A DNA stretch of 64,000 nucleotides from Eutypa lata (lineage: Eukaryota; Ascomycota; Sordariomycetes; Xylariales; Diatrypaceae): NCBI GenBank assembly GCA_022661535.1, contig JAKULF010000008.1, forward strand, positions 372,001 to 436,000, written 5' to 3'. Both the position numbers and the translations under genes were made by a program. This document shows, piece by piece, positions 31,929 through 42,695 of the stretch. The notes beneath the pieces were generated by a model. The model was given only the letters and a program-made list of their open reading frames with translations, ran no database searches and was not told where the DNA came from. Numbering within the stretch: position 1 is the stretch's first letter; the number at the start of each line of letters is the position of its first letter.

Positions 31929-32567
31929 GATTCCAGTGTAAATGAATAGAGCCTGACTTAAAGTAAGATCGCAACCTTGGAAGGGGTGGGACCGGTTGGA
32001 TAATAGGTCTCAGTAAGAAGAGGAAGAGTTAGGTAATGTTTTCTAGGACTTTAGCGACCAATGCGAGGATTGGAGGGGTTGAAGTAGGTGTATAGTAGAC
32101 CCCATGTTTCTCTTAAGTAGGTACTTGCTTACTTTCTTAGGGCTGACGATAACATATGTATAATTGTACTACCATTATACAACGCCCCGTTTCCTAATTT
32201 AGCAAAACGTTTAACTATATTTATGTACCTATACTGCTATATAAAAGAATCCTTACCCATATCTAAACCGCATTTGGACTTGACACGAACCATATAACTA
32301 CAGGACCTGCCATCATACTAGCCACATTAGCCACACCTAGCTTAACCCCCTGGCACTTTCGAATTTACTGACCCCAAGTTATACACTTGAACCATTACAG
32401 CTGCCACCAACAAGTTACAACTTTAACAGCGCCAGCGCGCAACGTGGTTAGGGTCAGGGTTAGCCCCGGGAGGTTTGGGGAGGGGAGTTTTTAAGCCCTT
32501 CTATTTCTTTCTATTTCTTTATTACGTTGTAAAGTGTTAGGTGGTGAGTGTCACACGGAGAATGGAG

Positions 32568-32837
32568 CCAAGTGTTGTTGGCTGCAGGGTAACTGCAAAG
32601 GACAGCCAACTCACCAACACGTAAAGGTAATGTGACGATCTCAGGACTGCATAAATGCTTAATAAGAGCCAACAACTATTATTAGCGGCTAGGACTGCAG
32701 AAGGATATTACAGATACGTACCTGTATTTTGTGTATATATAGTGGACGACCCTACAGGTCGTCCGGAGCAGACAGGAGGACCTCATAGACCTTAAGACCA
32801 AAGAAAATTATTAGTTGAATAGAACCTTAGTTCCAAG
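32568..32837. mobile_element. Possible solo LTR or other short mobile-element remnant
   Basis: A 260-bp segment begins TGTTG after CCAAG (32568-32572) and is followed by a second CCAAG (32833-32837), like a 5-bp target duplication. It contains two perfect hairpins: GTTGGCTG/CAGCCAAC (32577-32584, 32603-32610) and GGACGACC/GGTCGTCC (32744-32751, 32757-32764). A GTATATATAG TATA-like box lies at about 32732-32741. The end (TTAGTT) lacks the usual CA terminus, so the call is weak. Confidence 0.3.
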
Positions 32838-33007
32838 CCTTCACATCATTGTCACAGTGAGATAGGTGTACGTGGCTTGGGTCGGTGGCGGTGCTGGCGA
32901 TTTCGGTGTCTAAAGAATATCTTTTTTATAGGTGGATATAGACGTTCTGCTAATTTAGAGAGCAGTATTTTCTCATCCCATAGGACCATTCAGCTACTGA
33001 CAGTATC

Positions 33008-33031
33008 AAAAAAAAAAAAAAAAAAAAAAAA
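33008..33031. repeat. A24 homopolymer
   Basis: Twenty-four consecutive A residues on the plus strand. It may mark the 3' end of an old retroposed copy, but no coding remnant is visible upstream. Confidence 0.9.
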
Positions 33032-34056
33032 GAAGGACCCACGTATCGTAATATCATATTCATATATCATCAAGTGCAGAGCCAGGGATGAAGGATCATG
33101 TGGGCTAAGTTCTACGAGCGGAGTGAAGCCGTATGACAAAGAAGTATCAAGTCAATTATCAAGGCTGCAAGCTACATGGGGATATATTATTGCTCTTCTA
33201 TTGTGAACTCGGCACAGGTATCGTGCGCATAAGATGTTATGTTAATTGCACTTTATGGGTGGCTGAGCAAGGCCAGCTTTGAGGATAGTTACACAAGTCC
33301 TAATAAATGATATGTAAGGAGGACATTGTGTAATAACACTAATGAGTGTCTTGTAACTAATCACTCTTCTTGCATCACTAGTGAATTCCAACGGGATTCC
33401 GGCTTGCCGACCTGTGCCGTGAACGACTACTAAATGGAACAAGTCCAGACCCTTGTGATATATTACAGTTGCCTCTTCCTCTACTATGACGTAGGACAAA
33501 AAGCCTCCTCTTACTGCAATGACTGGAATAAGACTTCACTAGAGTCCTTTACTTGCCATCTTATTCTACCGCTTAGCTATCTACATTACTTACATAGCAA
33601 TATTTTCGTAAGCTTTGCAAATCCCAATGAGCTCCGGGCTCTCAGCGCGCCTGTCAACATTGATGGAGGTAGTTGCAGCTAAGTGGCTGCAAAGTACAGA
33701 CCTCCAGACCTACACGCTAGTTAGTAGCCATACCCCCTTACAGCGTCCTGCAAGGACGAATCAACTTACATTAAAATTCAAGGTCACTAAAAAACCGTTA
33801 TGCAGCGACGAAAGCACAAAGAGCGAGCCCCTGGATCACCTGATAGACGAATTGGTTTTATAAATACACTAAAATAAGTTCTCGCGTTGGCTGGCTAGAG
33901 GTAGATAGTGGGTGGGCACCTATCTATCCTAAGAGATTTGAAAGAAAGAAAATATGTATAGATCGCCTCTCATGCATCGCTTGTTTGTTTGTGCAGTTTT
34001 CTTGACTCGACTTGACTTGACTTGTATTGCGACAGGACCTCCTCCCTCCGGCTTCC

Positions 34057-35180
34057 TCACCGACGGAGCTTCTCGATCCAATTCGCCTTGGGCTTGGAAT
34101 GATGCTGCATGACCCCCCACGTGTTCCACGTCGACTCGGTAGCCCCACTCTGGCTTGTCATCTCGGTCTTCCCGGCCACCGAAGGCGCCGGCGCCGGCAC
34201 CCGGGCTTGTCCGGGAGCGGCGGGCATGCCGGCGTCGTCGCCTCCCTTCTTCCAGAAGCCCGTCAGCAGCTGGTTCGCATACAGCGATCCCGACGTCGAC
34301 TTTTGTCGCTGCTGCTGCTGCTGCTGCTGGGGTCCGTAGGCGCCGAGGCCCTGCTTCTCCCGCCACAGGGTATCCGAGCTCTGCTGCGACGCCGGCCGGC
34401 CTCCCCACACGCTCCCGGTTCCGTTCTCGGCCGCGTAGGCGGCGGCCATGAGATCGTCCATCGTCCGCGACTGAGCCTTCATAGCTCGCGAAGGCGCCCG
34501 GACTTCTTCTGACTGCGGCGGTCTGTCCCTTCCCAGGAAGAATGGCTTGAATTTCGATGCAGCACCCGATTTGGACCGGTTGCGACGACGGCGACACTTC
34601 CATACCACGAATGCGATGGTGGCTACGGTCGCCAAGCCAACTAACTAGGGTTAGTACATGGGGTTCCCACATATGGAGTGGTAGCCTGAACAAGGAGGTC
34701 TTACTGAGCAGCCCCATTGCTATAACTCCACCACGACTCATCAATCCTGACTGGTCTGTACTCTGGCTAACGTCTGATTGCTGTGCTTGACTATTCTGAG
34801 TTGGTGATGTCGCTGATAACGCGGCTCCGTTCGTGGTTGTCTCGGATGTGGTAGTGCTGCTGACGACGAGTGTATCTGTGCCTATATTGCCTAGATCTGC
34901 AGTCGACGTCTGGGTAGAAGCTGGCGCCGAAGTCGAGATCCCGGTTGGGAAAGTTGTCTGTGTTGGCGAAGGTGTGTCCGGACCATCTAATTCATCCTCG
35001 GACTCGGAATCTGACTCGACATCCGCAACCGGGGGCGGAGCTGCGGCAGCCTGGCGGCGATATATCCGTAAATCATCGGCCACCTTTCCTCCTCTCCGGC
35101 GTAGAATTGAACTCCTTCCATCTTGTTAGTTTGCTTGCTCGTGATCAATGCCAAGACTACTCCTCCTGCTCTTACCTCAT
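34057..35180 (-). CDS. Single-pass Ser/Thr-rich membrane protein
   Basis: 332 aa in three exons: 35180-35176, 35114-34705, 34640-34057. The first exon is only 5 nt (ATGAG); the 61-nt intron (GTAAGA...AACTAAC...GGAAG) brings it in frame with a reading frame that otherwise has no ATG. Intron 2 (64 nt) has a perfect TACTAAC branch. The N-terminal half is acidic then Ser/Thr-rich (about 30-115). One hydrophobic helix (about 122-143, GGVIAMGLLIGLATVATIAF) is followed by the basic stop-transfer WKCRRRRNRSK. The cytoplasmic tail has a glutamine run and several Trp residues. No signal peptide is evident, which is odd for a Mid2/WSC-like sensor. Function unknown; possibly a wall or surface sensor. Confidence 0.65.
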
Positions 35181-37825
35181 TGTGAATTAGCGGTAAGAAA
35201 AGTCTCAAAATTAACGAATTTTCAAACGCAAAATTTGCTGCACGAAATGTCGATAATAAGAAGCGAATTAATCAATAGAACAAACAAATGAATGCAAGTT
35301 GGACCAGCCTGGAGAATAGAGTAGGGCGCAGCCCAGTTGAATTGGGGGGGAAATAGAATGGAATTTGGGTCTGTCCTAACAACAAATTACGGCTGCCGAG
35401 GTGACAAGAAATCCATCTGGACGGGAGTCCCGCTCGAGGGAAATCATCGCATCTATATTTGAGATTTCTGCTCGCGTGCCCTCTTGCCTTAGACGTGCTG
35501 GGTGGGTGACGGGAAGAGGTTGGATCATCAAACGGATTAGGTTGTTTCAATGTTGCCAATCATCTTGGCGCTAAGCGCTGGGCGGCCCAAAAGTGCTGGA
35601 ACGAGTGGCCAATCGACCCCTGACAGGCGCGTTTCACGATATTGAAAGCAGAACATAATGACAATCTGGGGACCGCGCTAAGACTGCGTTCCGCGAAGAT
35701 GATGCAACTGGCAGTTTCATGCCTTCTAGTTTTTTTTCATCAATTCCCCAGATTCCTTGGTCGCAAATGATGTAGTCGATATAAATAGCTCACGGGATGT
35801 TCAGATCCGTTTCAAGCTCATCTTCACCCACTGTACTTAGTGTTTATATTGATGTAATCGTAGATACGGCAGATAAGGCGATCAATTGTTTAACCCCTTA
35901 TGACGCTGCAGGACTGGATGTTTGAGAAGATATTTTAAGACCATACCAGCCTATCAACCTATCGTCATTGAAATAAATAGATACACGTACTATATAGCCT
36001 GTTTAACCATTAACTGACGATGATATGGATCACATATAAATACCCCATAGCACATCAACCAGGTAGCCAACTTGGGTTTTCAAAGCCTAGTTAATATGCT
36101 ATCGCTTCTTAGGGCCGATTCCTTAGAGATATCTATAAGCTGAAGCCCCTGGCAACAAGTTTCTCATCTTACGATATTCAATCGAGCCCTATATTAGGAG
36201 CCTACGTGGTGCGTTTCCAATAACTGGTGGATTGACGATAATAACCATGTGAATTGGAGTTTCATTGAATAGACTTGTTCCAGTCAACCTGACACAGGAC
36301 CGTATAAGGAAAGATGGTTTATATATGACACTTCATCATTTCGTCTAGATATAGGGAAGAGTAGGAGAAAGGATTAATCATTGTGGAGTCCTAACATCTC
36401 TTCCTATCAATGAATGAATGTCCCTTTCGTGCGGAGCCTTACAGCACCTCTCTTCCACGTCGTGGCCCCCAGGGTGTGGTGAAACAGGTAACAGAACGCT
36501 TAAAATAGCATCGAACCACCTTCCGATGGATAAGTCGGCGTCATCTAGCAACCTTAGATTGCAACATGATATTTCGGGAGTATCACATACAGACTGATCT
36601 ATGAGCAAGGTATGGCATAGAGCGGATAGTGATAATTGTCTAGCAAGCTCTAAAACTAAGGATGAGTAACTAGGAAGACGTATATATACAATAGGGGCTG
36701 CTTTGACTGCAACAGGAAGTATTGCAATTCCACTAGTGAAAAGCTTCTTGTGAATACATACCCAATAGCCCACCTAATGTTGTCAACTTAAAATAGTCTT
36801 ACACATTACGGATTCATTGACGTAGCGTCCCCAAAGAACAAGATAATAATCAACTGAATACATCGACAAACATGGAAAGGGTCACGAAGCTTTGTGTCCT
36901 GTAGATAATTAGAAGGAGAATGCAAACACCAGGACTTGCCGACTATAAGATTAGTGATCAGGCAGCCTAGGCTACGATAGCCACTATAACTACCGTGCCG
37001 AATTCTTGTCCCTAGCCTAGCTAGCATAGACATTATGCTTAATAATCTATAGCAGTTTCTAGAAAAGGACTACATGACAACGTAGAACACAAGATGTCGC
37101 AGGGATTTGAATGTCTGAATGTGTGCTACTGCATTACTCGCGGTTAATGGATTGGTGAGAAAACCAATGGGGCAAGATTATGACATTATTCATGTTATCG
37201 TTGTTTCTGGTAGTTGTTGTCTCTATGTAGATACCTACGGATGCCGCTAGATGGTTACTTACTGCGTACGGAACCCGCGCGCCCCATAGATTATGAGAGA
37301 CACGGGCCCCGACGGGAGCTCCTGTTCTCCGGATGCTAACGAAACTTTATAATTAGTCTGGTATAATCTTTCCCGCATATAGCCTAGACCATGACCTCTG
37401 ATATCCACTTACACCTATTGGTTCCAGGCGTAAAGGGGAACACGCACAGCATTTTGATTATAAAGCAGTTCTCTATTCGCCCGTCTACGCGTATACGGAG
37501 GAATACACAATTCCTAGTTAACTTCCTCACCAGAGAATCCCCGTGCCGAAGGACTGAATGAAAGAACGCTGGATATTGCGGATGTATCGCAAGAGCGCGC
37601 ATCACTATGGGCACACGATTTTTAACAGCAGGCGAAATGCGTCTACAGATTACCGTATATAAGTAATATAACGAAGTCGCCGCCTCAAGGTTAGAAATGA
37701 AGATGTCATCGCCACACTTCGAGAGACACAAAGTATAAGTTACCGAGAGTGCAACCACCTGACCTGATATCTTGAATCCCCGTTGTCATATCAGCGAACA
37801 AACCCCATATCTCGAGCAGAACGCC
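35181..37825. other. Intergenic, no gene recognised
   Basis: 2.6 kb without a supportable gene. Open frames at 36378-36773 and 37384-37758 (minus) begin with GTG, lack early ATGs and show no family features. Confidence 0.55.
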
Positions 37826-38969
37826 ATGCCGAAATTCAACCCAGCAACCGACATCCCAGACCTGAGCGAGAAGGTCTACGTAGTCACAGGAGGCAACTCG
37901 GGACTCGGCGAGGCGACCCTCACGGCCCTCGCCCAGCACAACCCGAGAAAGCTGTACCTCGGGGCGCGGTCGCGCGCCCGGGCCGAGGCCGCCATCAAGC
38001 GCATCCGTGCGACTTCGGCAGCGGCCGCGGCAGCCGACATCGAGTTCGTCGAGATAGACCTCGCCTCCCTGGAATCTGTCAAGGTGGCCGCCGCCAAGAT
38101 CGACCGCGAGGCGCCGCGGCTCGACGTGCTGCAGTTGAACGGCGGCATCGCTGCGGTCCCCCACGCCACGACTAAGGAAGGGTACGAGATCCAGTTTGGG
38201 ACCAACTACCTGGGACATGCCCGTAAGTACATATAGCATGTGGAGTTACTCGTCACCCCCTACCTGAAGCATCTCGGCGATATTTTTGTTTTCTGCTCAT
38301 GAAAGATTCGATACCTACCAAGTCAAGGATGTGATCTATATGAACCCCCGCATCGTCGTTGCTAAAGTTATATGATATTCCAAATACAAAGTAACTAACA
38401 CACCAAACCATGCAGTTCTAACGCAGCTCCTCATGCCAAAGCTGCTAGCCACGGCGCAGCTGCCCGGCGCCGACGTGCGTGTCGTGTCGATGTCGTCGGT
38501 CGGGCACAAGATGTTCGCGGTAGACGACGGCATCCGGTTCGGGGAGCTGAAGACGGACATGCGGGGCCAATCGGGGAGCGCCCTGTACGGGCAGGCGATG
38601 CTAGCCAAGGTGCTGCTCCCGCGGGAGCTGGCGCGGCGGTACCCGCAGATCACGGCGGCGTCGCTGCACCCGGGCACGGTCAAGTCGGGGGTGTGGAGCG
38701 GCGACAAGGACTTCAACTTCTTCCTGCGCACCTTCGTCGTCCGGCCCATGGTCGCCCTCACCGGCGTGTCGAACGAGGAGGGCGCCAAGACCCAGCTCTG
38801 GCTGAGCGTCAGCAAGACGGTGGAGAACGGCCGCTACTACGAGCCGGTGGGGAAGCTCAACGCGGATGGGAAGTATTCTAAGGACGACGACCTGGCCAGG
38901 AAGCTGTGGGGCTGGACGGAGAGGGAGCTTGCGGCCCACGGCGCCCCTGGGTGGCCGGCGGTGTCATGA
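37826..38969 (+). CDS. Short-chain dehydrogenase (retinol-dehydrogenase-like) with the catalytic lysine replaced
   Basis: 316 aa in two exons, 37826-38222 and 38416-38969; the 193-nt intron is GTAAGT...GCAG with an AACTAAC branch site. ATG 37826 (MPKFNPATDI) was chosen over an upstream TTG. The cofactor loop is TGGNSGLG (21-28), LYLGARS is strand 2, D78 in VEIDL, and LNGG (104-107) stands for NNAG. Catalytic Ser is in VVSMSS (155-160) and Tyr190 is in ALYGQAML. The position four after Tyr is Met194 instead of Lys; family relatives read YGQSKLAN. Downstream LHPGTVKSG and the KLNADGKYS tail are typical. Coding GC is high compared with the flanking DNA. The enzyme may be impaired or use Lys197 instead. 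Confidence 0.85.
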
Positions 38970-40486
38970 GCTTGTGGCTCGCTAGATAATATTTGTCTGT
39001 GTTTTTTTTTAATCATATCACTATATCAATAATATTAATTCAAATTCGAAGCATAGACTAAGACTTAGGTAAATGTAGAACTTGTTGCAAGATTGGTGAT
39101 ATTTAAATAGTCTGTCACTCGACTGATAGAATACGAGGGGATTGTCAAGAATTATCTAGTGGTCATAGAGATAAATCATTTTAAACAGAGATTCATACTC
39201 CGGACACAAGTTGGAAGGGGTGTCCCTGTCATCGTTATACACACTCTAAGGTAATAGTGCATGACTATTATTCTTGCAACATCTAATTAGCCTTGACCCA
39301 GGGAGACGGTAAAATATACCTCAATCAGAAGGTGGGATTGGTCCGATAGATGGGGTCTTTGTCCAAGACGTGACACAGGGAACAGGCCATTCATATTTGT
39401 ATTGACTCGTGCGTCAACCTACTCACGAATACTGCATCTTCGACTTCTGCATGTGACTTTATACTGTGGATCGCGAGAGCAAGGGTGATATGACTACGTT
39501 GTTACTATATTGTTCCTCAACTCATAGTAAAATAGGCGATTTAGTGGTATAGGCTCTTTTATTTGCTCAATGCCTATATGACCCTGTTTTGGGAAATAAT
39601 CGAGGGGGATAGACGTTAGCCTCAGGGGTAAGATTACAAGAAAAGCAGTGACATGCCTTCTAGCATAGAAGCATTACAATGAGCATTATACATAATATGT
39701 GTTCCTGGACTCGCTGTGAACGCGGATTGGTGGTAATTTAGATATACGAAGATAGACCAGCGCACTGCTAGAACTCTGAGGCCCCTTACGACGTACCTGC
39801 AGGCCAATTTTCAAAAACACTGTGTAACAATACCCTCCAGATATGGACTCTGCCGCTTTTAGCCACTTAATGGAAGCACCTCCACACAGAGTGAGCGAAG
39901 GACCAAATAATAGGCATAAATGAGTTTAAAACTCTAGGTTTCTGAAAGACGGATGTGACATCATGCAGGATGCCGCATGCATGTACAGACATGCAATATC
40001 AAAGTGACGCGTTTACTCTGCTCCGACAGTCTACTGGGGAATTATAACGCGACGTAAATATAAGCTACGGTCTCACAACGGAAGTCCCAATGAAGGATAT
40101 TACTTCTAGTAGTAGAGCTAGTGACGCTCTGGTAACAAGTCGAACAGATTCGCTGACCGAAACGCAGAATTATTGGCCAAGGTATAAGGTCGGTATAGCA
40201 TGAAGGCTTTCGGTATAGCAACACGAAATAACCACCACTGAGAGGAATTGGGATCGTCTAATTTCCATGCCGTCGTGACAGTCTAATCTTATTAGTTGAG
40301 GCTTTATTCTAATATGCCTGAGAAGTTTTTATAAAGTCGTGGCACGTCTTCCATGTCTTCCACTCTCATGTTTTGGAGGATTCAAACAAAATCCCATATA
40401 TCTCTCATTTGATACCTAGCATCTCCTAGCTAATTTTGGGGGCATAATATAAACACATCACACTCGTTAAAAAGCAATTCACTGCA
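38970..40486. other. Intergenic, no gene recognised
   Basis: AT-rich 1.5 kb; no coding or structured feature supported except a TATAAA at 40448-40453 close to the secreted protein start. Confidence 0.55.
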
Positions 40487-41035
40487 ATGAAGATTGCCGT
40501 ATTAGCTGCGTTCGCTCTGGCCCTCGGCTCGGCTGCCAGCGTCAAGATCCCGGAGGACTCCCCAGACGGGCTATTGGTAGCCTCTCTCGACAGACTCGAC
40601 GCGCACTACGGCAACTTCACGCTCATAGCCACCCACGTCCCACACGAGCCAGTGCCGACGCCTCCGACCAAGCGCAGCGCTCGACTCCAGCGACGCGCCC
40701 TCCCCCTGCCCATCAGCGACACGGGCTGCTCGGACGATAACTACGTCGACCCCGTCCACTTCGTGGTGTCCAGGCAGAAGCTCATAGACGAGTGCGAGCG
40801 GGGCACCCAGATCGGGAAGCGCTCCGTCCTCGCGTACAAGATCGGCTCCTCGACTGCGTACGCCTGCAGCTACGGCGGGCGCAACCCCTGCAGCACCGAT
40901 GAGATCGACGTGGCGTTCCGGAGGATCGACGAGGATTGCGGCTCCCCGATCAAGGCTGGGTGGGTGCTGATGGATGACTGGGCGAAATCTTATGGACGAG
41001 AGATCGTGACGGCCGAAATCTGTGGAGGTATCTGA
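40487..41035 (+). CDS. Secreted cysteine-rich protein with Kex2-type propeptide
   Basis: 182 aa, single exon. Residues 1-17 are a signal peptide (MKIAVLAAFALALGSAA). A propeptide of about 53 residues contains one N-glycosylation sequon (NFT, 43-45) and ends at a dibasic site QRR (68-70). The mature part (71-182, 112 aa) has six cysteines (81, 103, 127, 135, 151, 179) and the segments AYACSYGGRNPC and CGSPIKAGWVLMDDWAKSYGR. I recall this segment pattern in other fungal secreted proteins without assigned function; no enzyme motif is seen. Candidate extracellular or host/competitor-facing protein (inference from secretion, size and cysteines only). A TATAAA lies 34 bp upstream of the ATG. Confidence 0.8.
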   Translation: MKIAVLAAFALALGSAASVKIPEDSPDGLLVASLDRLDAHYGNFTLIATHVPHEPVPTPPTKRSARLQRRALPLPISDTGCSDDNYVDPVHFVVSRQKLIDECERGTQIGKRSVLAYKIGSSTAYACSYGGRNPCSTDEIDVAFRRIDEDCGSPIKAGWVLMDDWAKSYGREIVTAEICGGI

Positions 41036-41446
41036 GTTATCGAGGAGTATTTCCATGTCTTCCGGGTTTGAGGCGGCGAATCGTCGAAATATCTAACTTA
41101 TGACGTGGACCGCTTCTTCGGTAGAGTCAATTCGTATTTCTTTTTATGAAAAGGGGGGGTTCATCTGGCGGTAGCATGATAGTACTAGGAGGATATTAAT
41201 ATCTCTTTACCACAATATATTAAAATACTTACCCTTAACTCACATAACAACGCACTGTATAATTGACCGTTCTATCTGCTCTGTATAAGGAGGATTTGTC
41301 TGAGTTGATGGCTAGGCAATGGAATCTACCTTCAATCTGAAATTAAACGTGGAAAAATATCCGTTAAAGATTCGCTTCGTTCTGCGTGATCTTGGATGAC
41401 TGCCAGTGCCCACGATTGTGAAAAATACAAGACGAGCTATTTTAAT
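41036..41446. other. Intergenic between convergent genes
   Basis: 3' flanks of the secreted protein and 2EXR genes; nothing else seen. Confidence 0.6.
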
Positions 41447-42322
41447 TCATTTCCTAATCGCTAAAGCAAGCCGGATCTCAAAGTTATGCATGTGGTGCCT
41501 GATAAGATCTTCACCTAGCCCTTCATTGGCCTTCTCTATCAATGTGTACAGAGGCTTATAAGCATCCAGGCAATCGCCACCCCTAAAGTCAAAACGGCCG
41601 CGGTCTTCATCCCAGACGAAGGCACCTCCACCTATGCTCACGAACTCCCACCGCTGCTGCACTTCCATGCCATCAGAGCTCACAGGCTGAAGATCCGGCT
41701 GTGGGTCGATGACAATAAACAGCACCTCCAACCAGAAGAAGTGATGAAACATCTCACCGAGTGCAGCGGCCTCCCTTCGCAGCAGCGCCTCCGACACAGC
41801 GATACGCTTGACATCAGGTATGAAGTCGACATTCCGGTTAATGAGATCAGGTTCGAACATTCGATCATAGGGCTCCGCGAGACAGTGTTCCCACTCCTCA
41901 AGCGGGATGTAAAGCGCATCGCGCATTGGGTCAAAAGAGCGCCTATAGATAGGGTACGGCGGCTTGTCGTCGCGAGGCCGTATTGCCATTTCCTGTTCGC
42001 GAATCCAAGCCAGGGCGATGCCACGCGCCTCGCGGTTGACGTAGGCTAGTGGCATCTCAAACTGGGTCGCATCTAACAGGTCGTGGCGGAACTCGAAGAC
42101 CAGGTTGAGGTCGTCGCGGACGGGGTCGTACCCCACGTCGGATGCCGTCAGCCGTCGGGGGCGCCAGCATCCCTTTTTGTAGAAGCACAAGCCTGGTCCG
42201 AGTTTTTCAGGCAGGGCGTCACGCCATATCTGGTCGCGTAACTCTGGCGGGAGGTCTGAGAAAAGAGAAAACATAGAAGAGGTGGTCGTTGCTGCTGCCA
42301 TGGCTTTTGACGTGTTTGTCAT
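41447..42322 (-). CDS. 2EXR domain protein
   Basis: 291 aa, single exon, ATG 42320-42322. The motif MFSLFSDLPPELRDQIWRDA (17-36) is the hallmark start of the 2EXR family (F-x-x-LPPELR-x-x-IW). It is followed by the expected PLAYVNREARGIAL segment, where the family reads L-x-x-VNREAR. These F-box-like fungal proteins are numerous in ascomycetes and have no established biochemical role. There is no signal peptide or membrane helix. It is divergent from nothing nearby; the GH5 gene lies upstream on the same strand. Confidence 0.85.
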   Translation of the reverse strand: MTNTSKAMAAATTTSSMFSLFSDLPPELRDQIWRDALPEKLGPGLCFYKKGCWRPRRLTASDVGYDPVRDDLNLVFEFRHDLLDATQFEMPLAYVNREARGIALAWIREQEMAIRPRDDKPPYPIYRRSFDPMRDALYIPLEEWEHCLAEPYDRMFEPDLINRNVDFIPDVKRIAVSEALLRREAAALGEMFHHFFWLEVLFIVIDPQPDLQPVSSDGMEVQQRWEFVSIGGGAFVWDEDRGRFDFRGGDCLDAYKPLYTLIEKANEGLGEDLIRHHMHNFEIRLALAIRK

Positions 42323-42695
42323 GCGTGTGTAGGCATGTGGAGTGTAGAGAGAGTACGGAAGAATTCCTCGGGGTGAGAAACAAGATGTGGAAGGAAGGAG
42401 ATCCTCAGTGGGGTAACGTTAGGCAGTGATTAACAACAACGCGCTTACGTAGCACCAAATCTAGGCTTAAGTATTGCTAGCATTTCAAACTTATTGATAT
42501 TATGTTTTCAATACAATGTAATGTAAAGCTCAAAAAGTTCGGTTGAACCTCGCATTCCTAAGAATGATATCGTGACAATAGAACACGCAGCATGCTTATG
42601 CTGAACATATAACTATGATTATGTGCCCCAAGTTAAGTTTCCCGTTCTAAAACCGCATCAACAAGACAAACTAAAAGATTACGAGATGTCCGCTT
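42323..42695. other. Short intergenic region
   Basis: Promoter of the 2EXR gene and 3' flank of the GH5 gene; AT-rich, nothing further supported. Confidence 0.6.

Larger units (their letters stand above)
31929..34056. other. Intergenic with a possible solo-LTR-like segment and a poly(A) tract
   Basis: Holds a TTAGGGTCAGGGTTAG stretch (32448-32463), a 260-bp segment flanked by CCAAG repeats (32568-32837) and a 24-A run (33008-33031). An 85-codon minus frame at 33242-33499 has a TTG start and no family match. Confidence 0.5.

Noticed and set aside
33242..33499. 85-codon minus-strand frame
   Set aside because: TTG start and no domain similarity; possible decay product but unsupported.
33929..35083. 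384-codon read-through ORF for the membrane protein
   Set aside because: It starts at GTG and reads through a clear 64-nt intron into an Arg-rich wrong frame; the spliced model restores the transmembrane helix.
36378..36773. 131-codon minus-strand ORF
   Set aside because: GTG start, no early ATG, no recognisable domain or intron context.
37384..37758. 124-codon minus-strand ORF
   Set aside because: GTG start and no family features; it abuts the SDR gene on the other strand.
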